A DNA stretch of 7,362 bases from Spirochaetales bacterium (GCA_012800465.1 JAAZJI010000244.1:1-7362), one strand, 5' to 3'. Shown: positions 1-6,056, numbered from the stretch's first letter. Notes: generated by a model not told the origin, from the letters alone. A program made the numbers and translations.

Positions 1-1156
1 CAACCACATGCATCGCTTCCAACCAGTTCGTTCCGGCGGTTTTTACGTGGAAAGGCCGATCGATGTGTTTTGCAAGAAGCGGAAAGATTGAGAACTTGTC
101 ACTGCCGGAGTGAACGGAGAGCCGATAATCATGCGCCAAGGCGATCGTTTCGTGGATGATGAGCTCCTGTTCGAATTGGGCAAGGTCGCCGATGTAATCG
201 ATCCCCTTCTGGAATTCTCCCGCGAAGCGCGGAGCAAGAGTTTTCATATGAACTCCGCGCCGCTTCAACTCAAGAGCGATGAAGAGGTGGCTTTTAGGGT
301 CGGTGGGGGTAGCGGTCTCGTCGATCGATACTTCCAGGAACGCTTCATCCGCCTTGAATTCGGGGAAGGTTTCCCAGATCTTTTGAATATAATCCAACGC
401 CTTACCGTAGATGAGGATATCCTTCATCAGCGAAACGGCATCGAGGGTGAGGCTGAGTGTTCCGAAGGTGAAGGTGCGCTCCTTGTAGAGGTTTTCATAG
501 AACGTCCGCGTTTTTTCATCGACGTTCCCGTATCGAACAAGCAGTTCTTTTTCAGGAAGGCCGGCGACCGTGTTGTCGATCATCTCCGAGGAGTCGAGAG
601 TGATCATCGTCGCTCCGCACCGAAGGGCGGTCTTGATCTCCTCCTCCTTCTTCAGGTGGTCACCGTCGGCGCCCCATCCGGAGGTGTAGCCGCATTGGAA
701 GACCGCATAGGCGGCGTCGTCGATCACACCGTCGAAGGTTCTGCCGGTCAGGTTGAGCTCCCTGATCGACTGCTGGGCGAAGTAGGGGAAGATCTTCTTC
801 TCCCCCAATGCCTTGATATGTCCGGGGGTCGCCTCGCCCAGGCGATCGCCAAGACCGATCGAGGGTCGGCCGTCCTTGTTGGTGGTGGGCCCGGTGTAGG
901 GCAGATAGGTGTTCAGGACCAGCCGGTTGGCGTGGTCGGCGGGACAGATCTTGAGATCGTCCGTCGTTTCGCCTTCCAGCTCATCGAACATTTGTCCGGA
1001 TCCCTGAGCGACCAGATACTTCTTTGCACCGCTTCGGACCAGAGCGAGGGTGCAGTCACCCAGACTGGTAACCGATTTCGGATAAAGGGTAACCCCTCTA
1101 CCCAAGACGCGTTCGACATCCGACGTTCGGATCTTTTCAATGCCGTAGATTTCCAT
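1..1156 (-). CDS. uxaE: Tagaturonate epimerase UxaE, C-terminus beyond window edge
   Basis: This gene encodes an enzyme that interconverts D-tagaturonate and D-fructuronate in the cytoplasm, linking galacturonate and glucuronate breakdown to 2-keto-3-deoxygluconate; the role comes from the UxaE family (Thermotoga type). I translated 385 residues from the minus strand without a stop. The family is roughly 480-500 residues, so about 100 C-terminal residues lie outside the window. Family signatures seen are YTGPTTNKDG (87-96) running into SIGLGDRLGEATPGHIKA (99-116), GWGADGDHLK (160-169), HSGSDKFSIFP (349-359) and FHVKTAGTNWLEA (369-381). The conserved His, Asp and Lys residues in these blocks fit a metal-dependent sugar-acid enzyme, but I cannot assign ligands one by one. 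The ATG at 1156 is chosen because an AGGAGT Shine-Dalgarno stands 5 nt upstream. It follows the kinase gene by 9 bp in the same direction, so it is probably second in an operon. No frameshift is visible. Confidence 0.88.
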   Translation of the reverse strand, partial: MEIYGIEKIRTSDVERVLGRGVTLYPKSVTSLGDCTLALVRSGAKKYLVAQGSGQMFDELEGETTDDLKICPADHANRLVLNTYLPYTGPTTNKDGRPSIGLGDRLGEATPGHIKALGEKKIFPYFAQQSIRELNLTGRTFDGVIDDAAYAVFQCGYTSGWGADGDHLKKEEEIKTALRCGATMITLDSSEMIDNTVAGLPEKELLVRYGNVDEKTRTFYENLYKERTFTFGTLSLTLDAVSLMKDILIYGKALDYIQKIWETFPEFKADEAFLEVSIDETATPTDPKSHLFIALELKRRGVHMKTLAPRFAGEFQKGIDYIGDLAQFEQELIIHETIALAHDYRLSVHSGSDKFSIFPLLAKHIDRPFHVKTAGTNWLEAMHVV

Positions 1157-1161
1157 ACAAT

Positions 1162-1167
1162 ACTCCT
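1162..1167 (-). promoter_or_regulatory. Shine-Dalgarno of uxaE overlapping the kinase stop codon
   Basis: On the minus strand the kinase ends in TAG (1168-1166), and the first two bases of that stop are the last bases before or within AGGAGT, which lies 5 nt before the uxaE ATG. The site fixes the uxaE start. Because ribosomes finishing the kinase uncover it, it points to coupled translation of the two proteins. Confidence 0.7.
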
Positions 1168-2851
1168 AAATGACTCCGAATTCGCTGCCCCCGATGAACT
1201 CGCGAAGAAGCGAGTCGGAGGGAACCATCGTGTCGGGGATTGGGTTTGCGTGTTCAAGGAAGCGAAGAAGCCGCCGGGCGGTCTCATATGCCGGACCGGC
1301 GCTCGGCTTCACCATTCGCAAGAGTGGCTGAGCGTATGTGACAAGGACGCCGAGTTCGTAATCAAGAGCGCTGTTGATCATCACGTCGGCGTTCGATTGA
1401 TAGGGGAAGATATACCGGTCTTCGCCCCGGTGGACCGAGGGCCACATGTTCAAGGTCGTCTCCGCATCCGTCCCGCGGGTCCGGTGGTCGCGGACGATGC
1501 GCCGGAGAATCCGGTTATCCGTCGTCGAGATCCGGTTGTGGTCATCAAGGTTGATCTGGGTGAGGGCGGAGATATAGATCTTGAACAGGCTTTCGCTGTC
1601 GATGGAATTGGTCAATCCGGGGTTCATCCCGTGGATCCCCTCGATGATGAGCACCGTCCGGTTGTCCAGCCGGCACGGCTCTTTTGCAAAGGTCCGCAGC
1701 TGGGTTTTGAAATCATACCGGGGCAGGTGAACCTCCTCGCCATTCATGAGGGCATGCAGATCGGCCTGGAAGCTGGGGATATCCAACGCTTCGAACGCCT
1801 CCAGGTCAGGTTCTCCAAACTCATCTTTGGGCACCTTGTCGGGGCTGAGGTAGTAGTTGTCCATCGAGATCTGGATCGTCTTCTTCCCCAAGACCTGGAG
1901 CTGGATCGCCAGCTTATGGGCGAACGTCGTCTTTCCCGAGGAGGAGGGGCCGGCGATGAGGATCGCCTTGACGCCGCTGCGCTCGGCGATCATGTCGGCG
2001 GTGTTCACGATCTTCTTCTGCTGAAGCGCCTCGGCCAGACGGATGAAGGATTCGATCTTGTGGGCGTTGCCCAGTTTATTCAGCTGTCCGAGGGATTGGA
2101 CGTTCAGGATGGAGCCCCACCGCTTGTACTCCCTGAAGACGGAAAAGAGCTTGGGGTTGTCAACGAAAGGATCCAGACCCATGACGTTGTGGGTGCGGGG
2201 ATAGCGAAGAAGCATCCCTCGGTCCTGATACGGGATCAGCTCCCACACCTCCATCTGGCCGGTCCGGGAAAGCAGCGGCTCATAGGAGATGTCCAGATAG
2301 CCTTGAAGGCGGTAGAGGGTGATCTTGGGGTCGTTCCGGGTGCTCAAAAGGGAGACGGTGTGATTGAAGTTGTTCTGCTCGAAGTAGGCGAGGGCGGCCC
2401 GATAGGTCATCGTGACCTCTTCGATCGGGAGATTCTGTTCGACGAGGGTCCGCATCGTCTTCTCGATGGTGGAGATGTCATCGCTACCCAGGGTCAGCTT
2501 GTCATCGAAGCGGAAGTAGTAGCCGTCCCCAAGGGCGTGGCCGATGATCAGTCTCCGATGGGGGTAGAGCATCGAAACGGCGGCGCAGAGTAGGTAGGAG
2601 ATCGAGTGGCGATAGACGCGCTTGCCCATGTCGCTGAACAGATGGACCGGCTCCAAGGTGCAATCGGCAAGGAGGCTACGCGTACAGGAGTGGAGCTCGC
2701 CGTTCAGCAATGCGCCGATGTAAGGATTGTCCTTATACGTCTGGGTCCTGCAATCGCTGACCAGGTTCGCGATGGCCAGCACTTCTTCGACCGTCGTCCC
2801 GATCGCTACGGTATAATGTTCGGAACCTACCGATACGGTTATTTTTCTCAT
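1166..2851 (-). CDS. Nucleoside/uridine kinase-like protein with TGS and ThrRS-like N-terminal domains
   Basis: A three-domain protein of 561 residues. Residues 1-60 resemble a TGS domain (start MRKITVSVGSEHYTVAIG). Residues about 75-200 resemble the second additional (editing) domain of threonyl-tRNA synthetase: YRHSISYLL near 80-88 and IGHALGDGYYF at 103-113. From about 290 on there is a phosphoribulokinase/uridine kinase domain, with P-loop GPSSSGKTT (301-309), SMDNYYL (329-335) and a Walker B-like strand VLIIEGIHGMNP (400-411). In the editing-like domain the HxxxH of ThrRS is HxxxY (His82, Tyr86), so tRNA editing is unlikely. The kinase would phosphorylate a nucleoside or sugar with ATP or GTP; the real substrate cannot be read from sequence. 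The start is uncertain: GTG at 2872 adds 7 residues and has only a weak GGAT upstream, while ATG at 2851 gives the normal beginning of the TGS fold. It is followed by uxaE after 9 bp, which makes a role near hexuronate use possible. Confidence 0.87.
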   Translation of the reverse strand: MRKITVSVGSEHYTVAIGTTVEEVLAIANLVSDCRTQTYKDNPYIGALLNGELHSCTRSLLADCTLEPVHLFSDMGKRVYRHSISYLLCAAVSMLYPHRRLIIGHALGDGYYFRFDDKLTLGSDDISTIEKTMRTLVEQNLPIEEVTMTYRAALAYFEQNNFNHTVSLLSTRNDPKITLYRLQGYLDISYEPLLSRTGQMEVWELIPYQDRGMLLRYPRTHNVMGLDPFVDNPKLFSVFREYKRWGSILNVQSLGQLNKLGNAHKIESFIRLAEALQQKKIVNTADMIAERSGVKAILIAGPSSSGKTTFAHKLAIQLQVLGKKTIQISMDNYYLSPDKVPKDEFGEPDLEAFEALDIPSFQADLHALMNGEEVHLPRYDFKTQLRTFAKEPCRLDNRTVLIIEGIHGMNPGLTNSIDSESLFKIYISALTQINLDDHNRISTTDNRILRRIVRDHRTRGTDAETTLNMWPSVHRGEDRYIFPYQSNADVMINSALDYELGVLVTYAQPLLRMVKPSAGPAYETARRLLRFLEHANPIPDTMVPSDSLLREFIGGSEFGVI

Positions 2852-2857
2852 ACGGCA

Positions 2858-2886
2858 ATGATAATCTTTCACATCACATCCAACAA
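2858..2886 (-). promoter_or_regulatory. Possible promoter giving a nearly leaderless kinase transcript
   Basis: The minus strand shows TTGTTG (2886-2881), a 17-nt spacer and TATCAT (2863-2858). The -10 differs from TATAAT at one base; the -35 matches TTGACA at only three. Transcription would start at about 2851, the A of the preferred ATG, which has no good Shine-Dalgarno. The match is weak and could be chance. Confidence 0.25.
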
Positions 2887-3047
2887 GAGGGTGGGCGGGT
2901 TGACCGGCTCCTTAAGAAGAAGTCGAGAACAAATCGCTTTTTGGGGCTGTTTTTAAAGTCGTAAAACCCCTTACAATCAGGCTTTTCCGGGTGTCGCATG
3001 TGCCTGACATCAGGGGCTGTGGTGGATTCATGTTTTTAACTATTGCC

Positions 3048-3082
3048 AAAACCACCTATGTTGCAAAGTGCCTGATGGTTTT
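3048..3082. repeat. Inverted repeat, 7-bp arms
   Basis: AAAACCA (3048-3054) pairs with TGGTTTT (3076-3082) across a 21-nt loop. It lies about 65 bp beyond the stop of the small membrane protein gene, in the direction of its transcription. The loop is long and there is no clean U-tract after a GC-rich stem, so it is not a convincing terminator. Confidence 0.3.
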
Positions 3083-3104
3083 TAAGCTCCATACTCGAAA
3101 GTAG

Positions 3105-3122
3105 AATAAATCAGAATTTATT
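3105..3122. repeat. AT-only inverted repeat downstream of the membrane protein gene
   Basis: AATAAAT (3105-3111) and ATTTATT (3116-3122) are perfect 7-bp arms around a CAGA loop, 25 bp past the stop codon at 3147. An all-A/T stem would be weak. It may help RNA 3'-end formation but does not have the form of a standard intrinsic terminator. Confidence 0.3.
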
Positions 3123-3146
3123 TCCATCCTGCAAACCTTAATGTAT

Positions 3147-3602
3147 TTACACTTCTGATTTCACTTTACTTTTTACAATATAGATAATTGTGCTGATTAG
3201 AGCTAATAAGATAAGGATATGTAATACTGTATGGTAAATATCCGGTATATATTTTCCCTCAATCCTTATCCATTGCAGTGTACCCGAAAAATAGTTTATT
3301 TTTCCTTCTGCGCTACCCATGATACCGCAATTAAAGATGGTATACCATTCGTGGCTCAAAAATTGAGTTATAAACCATAACGAAGTCCAAACAGCAACAA
3401 GCCACTTCCCAATCTGAACTTTCACAATAAATAATATAACTGTAACAAGATAAATCAAAAAGAACGCTCCGTCCTCCCTATATGACTGGGTAACTAAACA
3501 CTTGTCCCCCAAGGAAACTCCTGTCATGTCAAGGGAAAACCACAGTAAAAGGAGTATTTGGAATGTGATACAAGTTTTTTTAATCCTGTTTGCTTTTTCC
3601 AT
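3147..3602 (-). CDS. Small four-helix membrane protein of unknown function
   Basis: A 151-residue protein with a short basic N-terminus (MEKANRIKK) and about four hydrophobic segments near residues 10-30, 45-62, 66-84 and 124-143, so it should sit in the cytoplasmic membrane. Segment one runs into DMTGVSLGDK. The tract after segment three (FLSHEWYTIF, 81-90) and the block before segment four (IPDIYHTVLHILIL, 119-132) are the most distinctive parts. From memory they resemble an unnamed family of hypothetical proteins in Clostridia; this needs a search. The start is ATG 3602, because GGGAGG stands 4 nt upstream; a GTG further up at 3614 would place that ribosome site inside the coding region. 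A TATACA -10-like box lies at 3631-3626, without a clear -35. The gene is much more AT-rich than the genes on both sides, which suggests transfer. No function can be assigned. Confidence 0.75.
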   Translation of the reverse strand: MEKANRIKKTCITFQILLLLWFSLDMTGVSLGDKCLVTQSYREDGAFFLIYLVTVILFIVKVQIGKWLVAVWTSLWFITQFLSHEWYTIFNCGIMGSAEGKINYFSGTLQWIRIEGKYIPDIYHTVLHILILLALISTIIYIVKSKVKSEV

Positions 3603-3606
3603 ATTA

Positions 3607-3612
3607 CCTCCC
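3607..3612 (-). promoter_or_regulatory. Ribosome binding site that decides the membrane protein start
   Basis: GGGAGG on the minus strand is separated by TAAT from the ATG at 3602. Its position inside a longer frame that begins with GTG at 3614 shows that the longer start is not used. Confidence 0.7.
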
Positions 3613-3638
3613 ACAAAATTTCAATTGTATACTGAGCC

Positions 3639-3780
3639 TTATTTCAGCACTTCCCATACCGGATTCTGTTTAGAACCGACACGCCTGATGTAACCCTTAT
3701 CTCCAAGAGGATTGAGCTCTCTTTTATTTAACCGTTCTTACAGTTTTGGAAATCTTTTCGGCTATTTCTTCTCTGTAGCC
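3639..3780 (-). pseudogene. Frameshifted C-terminal remnant of a winged-helix (RecG-C/AlbA_2-type) protein
   Basis: Two adjoining minus-strand frames together spell a winged-helix tail. The first, from 3780, reads GYREEIAEKISKTVRTVK and then hits a stop. The second reads RELNPLGDKGYIRRVGSK and continues QNPVWEVLK to a TAA at 3641-3639. Joined, they match the C-terminus of ATP-binding proteins annotated as putative transcriptional regulators or RecG-like (AlbA_2/Schlafen-type), which typically have EIAEKxxxSxRTVKR, a KGxIxRVGS wing and a final W-x-V. The frames are separated by TAAATAAA at about 3732-3724, where TAAA is repeated; removing one copy restores the frame. No upstream part of such a gene remains, because the intact antitoxin ends at 3804. 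It is therefore both truncated and frameshifted. The family is recalled from motif form, not from a database search. Confidence 0.62.
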
Positions 3781-3803
3781 CGAAATTGATTCTGATGTGC
3801 CTC

Positions 3804-4112
3804 TTAAGCTTTGATTATGTATTGTTCAATCACTTCAGGATTGTCTCTGATCAGCTGAAGCAGTCTTCGGGAGGGACCTGCCGGAGTATTTCTCCCTCGC
3901 TCCCAAGCCTCGACTGTTTTCTTGGACACGCCAAGGGAGGATGCAAAGACGATCTGGCTCATGCCGACTTGCTTTCGGATTTGCTTGATGTCCTCACTGG
4001 AAAAAGACTCCACCTGTTTGACTGTGATTTTTGTCTTTCGTGCATCAATCTTTCCTTCTTGGTATTTGACGGCTTCATCCAGCCCTTGCATGATACTTTT
4101 ATATACGCTCAT
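3804..4112 (-). CDS. HTH antitoxin of a RelE/HigB-type toxin-antitoxin pair (HigA-like)
   Basis: A 102-residue DNA-binding protein. The N-terminal third (MSVYKSIMQGLDEAVKYQEG) is the usual toxin-binding part of this family, followed by a basic linker ending KITVKQV. An XRE-type helix-turn-helix fills about residues 40-88, with recognition motif MSQIVFASSLGVSKKTVEAW at 51-70 and ERGRNTPAGPSRRLLQLI after it. In this family the protein neutralises its partner toxin and represses the shared promoter. Its ATG (4112) overlaps the toxin stop as ATGA, with AGGAG and GAGG just upstream, so it is made by coupled translation. Toxin-before-antitoxin order is typical of HigBA. The protein looks complete, while its toxin does not, so it may be an orphan repressor. 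The downstream neighbour is the winged-helix remnant. Confidence 0.85.
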   Translation of the reverse strand: MSVYKSIMQGLDEAVKYQEGKIDARKTKITVKQVESFSSEDIKQIRKQVGMSQIVFASSLGVSKKTVEAWERGRNTPAGPSRRLLQLIRDNPEVIEQYIIKA

Positions 4113-4354
4113 TTCCTCATCTCCTGTTTCTGCAGACCTTTTTCCAGAACGGCGATCACGTTCGCGATTTCATTCCTTTCCTTGTCCGTCAGGTTTTCCT
4201 TCTCAGATTTTGGATATGCCGTGATCAGGTAGATCGTCTCATGTACGGTGAAGTCGACATATGCCACCCGCCCACCACCGCTCTTGCCACAGTCCGAAAA
4301 TACCCTATCAGATAGGGCATGGTCAAGCGACTGTCTCATCTGTTCGGGCGACAT
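4109..4354 (-). pseudogene. RelE/HigB-type toxin, N-terminal half missing or unrecognisable
   Basis: From 4288 to the stop at 4109 the frame encodes 59 residues that match the C-terminal half of HigB2-like RelE-superfamily ribonuclease toxins: GKSGGGRVAYVDF, then ETIYLITAYPKSEKENLT (about residues 17-34 of that part) and a helical tail ending KQEMRK. Complete toxins of this type are about 110-120 residues, with a further 55-60 residues before GKSGG. Here the sequence upstream (4289-4354, beginning MSPEQMRQSLDHALSDRVFSD) does not resemble that half, although ALSDR might be a distorted trace of it. No start has a Shine-Dalgarno: candidates are TTG 4393, ATG 4354 and GTG 4267. Only 35 bp separates the ATG from the end of the glycosylase gene, so the 5' half was probably lost at that junction. 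The toxin is likely inactive, but a shortened or divergent product cannot be excluded. Confidence 0.6.
4297..4326 (-). promoter_or_regulatory. Candidate promoter with a palindromic operator in the spacer
   Basis: On the minus strand TTGACC (4326-4321), an 18-nt spacer and TATTTT (4302-4297) form a plausible sigma-70 promoter. The spacer contains CCCTATCTGATAGGG (4317-4303), a perfect 7-bp inverted repeat around one base. An HTH antitoxin bound there would block RNA polymerase, as in autoregulated toxin-antitoxin operons. The site lies at the edge of the recognisable toxin homology, so it may drive mainly the antitoxin. Confidence 0.42.
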
Positions 4355-4389
4355 CCTGTGGGGTTCCCGACTCTGCCTGCCGGGCCTTC

Positions 4390-4941
4390 TCAAAGGGATG
4401 CAGGATGAAAAGAAGGCTCGGACAGCTCTCCGAGGATCTTCCAGCGATCATACAGATCATCCAAGGAGTATCGTGCATTGGCCGGACTGGTAGAGGGTAG
4501 TTGAATGGCTTCATATCCCGTCTTCCGCTCCTGATACTGTTGATAAAAACGATAAGCGGTTCCGCCGTTGCAGAAGACGTGCCGGATATCCGCCTCTTTT
4601 AACATGGGGCTTAGATCCGAGGGAACCACGTTCCGGATGCTGGCATCACCGGATCCGATGATGTCACACCGGTAGATGACATCGTAGAGGGCAAGGTGAT
4701 GCTGCAGCAGAAAGGCTCTTTTATCTTCGATGTCCGCAAGCGGCTTCACACCGAATATCCGTTCAAGCAACGGCCAGAAACGATTTTGGGGATGCCCATA
4801 GAAGAAGCCGTATTCTCTGGTCTTGACGGAGGGGAAGGACCCCAGGATCAGGATCTTCGAATCGGCCTGGAAAACAGGCATGAGCGGGTGAGTGATGGTC
4901 TGGTGGTTGGTCGATGCTCTTGTCTCTGTCGGTGTTTTCAT
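4390..4941 (-). CDS. Hypoxanthine-DNA glycosylase (DNA-deoxyinosine glycosylase, UDG family 6)
   Basis: A 183-residue enzyme of the uracil-DNA glycosylase superfamily. Family 6 members remove hypoxanthine, the product of adenine deamination, from DNA and start base excision repair. Motif one is ILGSFPSVKTREYGFFYGHP (31-50) followed by QNRFW; Asn53 in HPQNRFW is the expected catalytic or base-contacting residue. The DNA-intercalating motif near the C-terminus is LPSTSPANA (148-156). Length is normal for the family. An upstream frame could extend the protein to 291 residues, but that part lies antiparallel in frame space to the ABC permease and has a low-complexity His/Arg-rich composition, so it is rejected. 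ATG 4941 is 2 nt after the permease stop, with GAGG 11 nt upstream; an internal ATG 20 codons on (MPVFQADSK) is closer to where homology starts. It ends the exporter operon. Confidence 0.85.
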   Translation of the reverse strand: MKTPTETRASTNHQTITHPLMPVFQADSKILILGSFPSVKTREYGFFYGHPQNRFWPLLERIFGVKPLADIEDKRAFLLQHHLALYDVIYRCDIIGSGDASIRNVVPSDLSPMLKEADIRHVFCNGGTAYRFYQQYQERKTGYEAIQLPSTSPANARYSLDDLYDRWKILGELSEPSFHPASL

Positions 4942-4943
4942 GA

Positions 4944-6056
4944 TCAAAGCGTCCTCGTCTTCCGTTCCTTGCCGAGATACAGGGAGGAAAGGTAGAAGGC
5001 CAGGCCGAAGGCCGCGATGATCAGCAATTCGCCACCGATGTCGAAATCGCCTTCCGAAATGCTCATGATCCCTTTGTTGTAGTAGAACAGCGGACTGAAT
5101 GCGGCGATCTTCTGCATGAAGCTTGGCATGAACCGGATGGGAAGCATGGATCCCGACAGGAACATGATGATCAGGGGAAGCATGTTGCCGATCGTCATGT
5201 TCAGCGATTTTGTCTTGGAGAGCCGGTTGATCAGGCCTGCGAGCAGCGCGACGACCGCCGTCCACAGGAAGAGGATCAGCAGATAGGGTCTCAGGCTTCG
5301 GGATTCCAGCATCCCCGGAAGGAAGACGATCAGGATGAACCCGGTGACAAGGACGAAGACGAGAAGGGCGATGATCATCTGGGCCAGACTGATCTCTCCT
5401 TTCAGCCGCATGTCGCTTTTGGGGGAGATCCGGTTTCTGATCTGAATGTCTTTCTTGTTGAAACTGATGCTCAGATCCCCCAGGAGTCGGAAGAGAATCA
5501 TCATGATGACGAACCCGTAGACATTCGCGAATCCGTGGAATTTCTTCTCGAGAGGGGACCGATCGGTAGAGAAGACGACCTTAACCCGCTCATCCAGCAC
5601 GGTTGAAAGCCTGTGCAGATCCGGTTTGCCGGCATCGACCATCGCTTTGTAGTACAGGGCGTAGGTCTCCACGGTTCTTTGCAGAAAGAGGCTTTGACTG
5701 TTGGTGATGTCCGTGCGGATCCACAGTGGCGCATCGTCTGTTTCCAGGAGGATCCTTTCCGAATCGACCGGAACGACGACGATTCCGTCGATGAATCGGG
5801 TGTAGAGATCCAGTTCCGCCTGTTCCTGGGAATCATAGTGATAGAGGGTGTTTCCCTTCCCCAGATGCTCGATCAGTGAATTTCCGAATTGGCTGTCCTC
5901 CTGCTTGACGATTCCTATGTTCAACGGTCTTCTTGAATACGCATCCTCATAGGAGCTCATCGACAAAGCGGTGAACGCGATGAGAATCGCGATATAGGCG
6001 ATGATCAGGATCTTGTTTCTGTTGGCTATCTTGATGAAGTACTGAAGCGTGTTCAT
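4944..6056 (-). CDS. ABC-2 type transporter permease (second subunit)
   Basis: A 370-residue membrane subunit of an ABC exporter. Residues 17-34 form the first membrane helix, and residues about 35-175 form a large extracytoplasmic domain. Five further helices lie near 177-197, 223-247, 257-276, 287-310 and 343-361. The topology and the stretch MFLSGSMLPIRFMPSFMQ (298-315), followed by FSPLFYYNKG, fit the ABC2_membrane_3 permease family. It would work with the ATPase encoded further upstream; the exported compound is not readable, with drugs, peptides and lipids all possible. ATG 6056 overlaps the previous permease stop as ATGA, and AAGGAG stands 9 nt upstream within the end of that gene. A longer frame to 6479 exists but is the first permease read in another frame. 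The hypoxanthine-DNA glycosylase follows after 2 nt. Confidence 0.85.
   Translation of the reverse strand: MNTLQYFIKIANRNKILIIAYIAILIAFTALSMSSYEDAYSRRPLNIGIVKQEDSQFGNSLIEHLGKGNTLYHYDSQEQAELDLYTRFIDGIVVVPVDSERILLETDDAPLWIRTDITNSQSLFLQRTVETYALYYKAMVDAGKPDLHRLSTVLDERVKVVFSTDRSPLEKKFHGFANVYGFVIMMILFRLLGDLSISFNKKDIQIRNRISPKSDMRLKGEISLAQMIIALLVFVLVTGFILIVFLPGMLESRSLRPYLLILFLWTAVVALLAGLINRLSKTKSLNMTIGNMLPLIIMFLSGSMLPIRFMPSFMQKIAAFSPLFYYNKGIMSISEGDFDIGGELLIIAAFGLAFYLSSLYLGKERKTRTL

Larger units (their letters stand above)
2887..3146. other. Gene-free intergenic stretch with small repeats
   Basis: I find no credible gene here on either strand; reading frames are short and broken. It holds the boundary between GC-rich kinase DNA and AT-rich DNA to the right. 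The words GCCTGA or TCAGGC recur: TCAGGC at about 2978, GCCTGACATCAGGGGC at 3002-3017 (5-bp arms, 2-nt loop), and GTGCCTGATGG at 3069-3078. GGGGCTGT occurs twice in the same orientation (about 2943 and 3013). This could be the end of a decayed insertion sequence or a repetitive extragenic element, but no transposase is visible and I cannot name one. Confidence 0.4.

Noticed and set aside
110..2593. An 827-codon open frame on the plus strand across the kinase and uxaE genes
   Set aside because: Both minus-strand genes under it show clear family motifs and proper starts. The plus-strand frame begins with GTG, crosses the gene boundary, and encodes no domain I recognise. Long antisense frames are common in GC-rich DNA.
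2941..3100. A named insertion sequence or transposase fragment
   Set aside because: Short repeats are present, but no transposase motif, paired terminal repeats or target duplication could be identified.
3105..3122. Intrinsic terminator for the membrane protein gene
   Set aside because: The stem is entirely A/T, and no GC-rich stem followed by a U-tract is present. Kept only as a repeat.
3502..3693. Plus-strand 63-codon frame over the membrane protein start
   Set aside because: It is antisense to the better supported gene, has no ribosome site or recognised motif, and continues into the winged-helix remnant.
3786..4232. Plus-strand 148-codon frame over the antitoxin and toxin
   Set aside because: The minus strand carries unmistakable HTH and toxin motifs with overlapping start and stop; the Cys/Phe/Ser-rich plus-strand product is a shadow.
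4942..5265. N-terminal extension of the hypoxanthine-DNA glycosylase to 291 residues
   Set aside because: The added part overlaps the permease gene in another frame, is rich in His and Arg with no domain, and a start at 4941 with a nearby ribosome site gives the normal family length.
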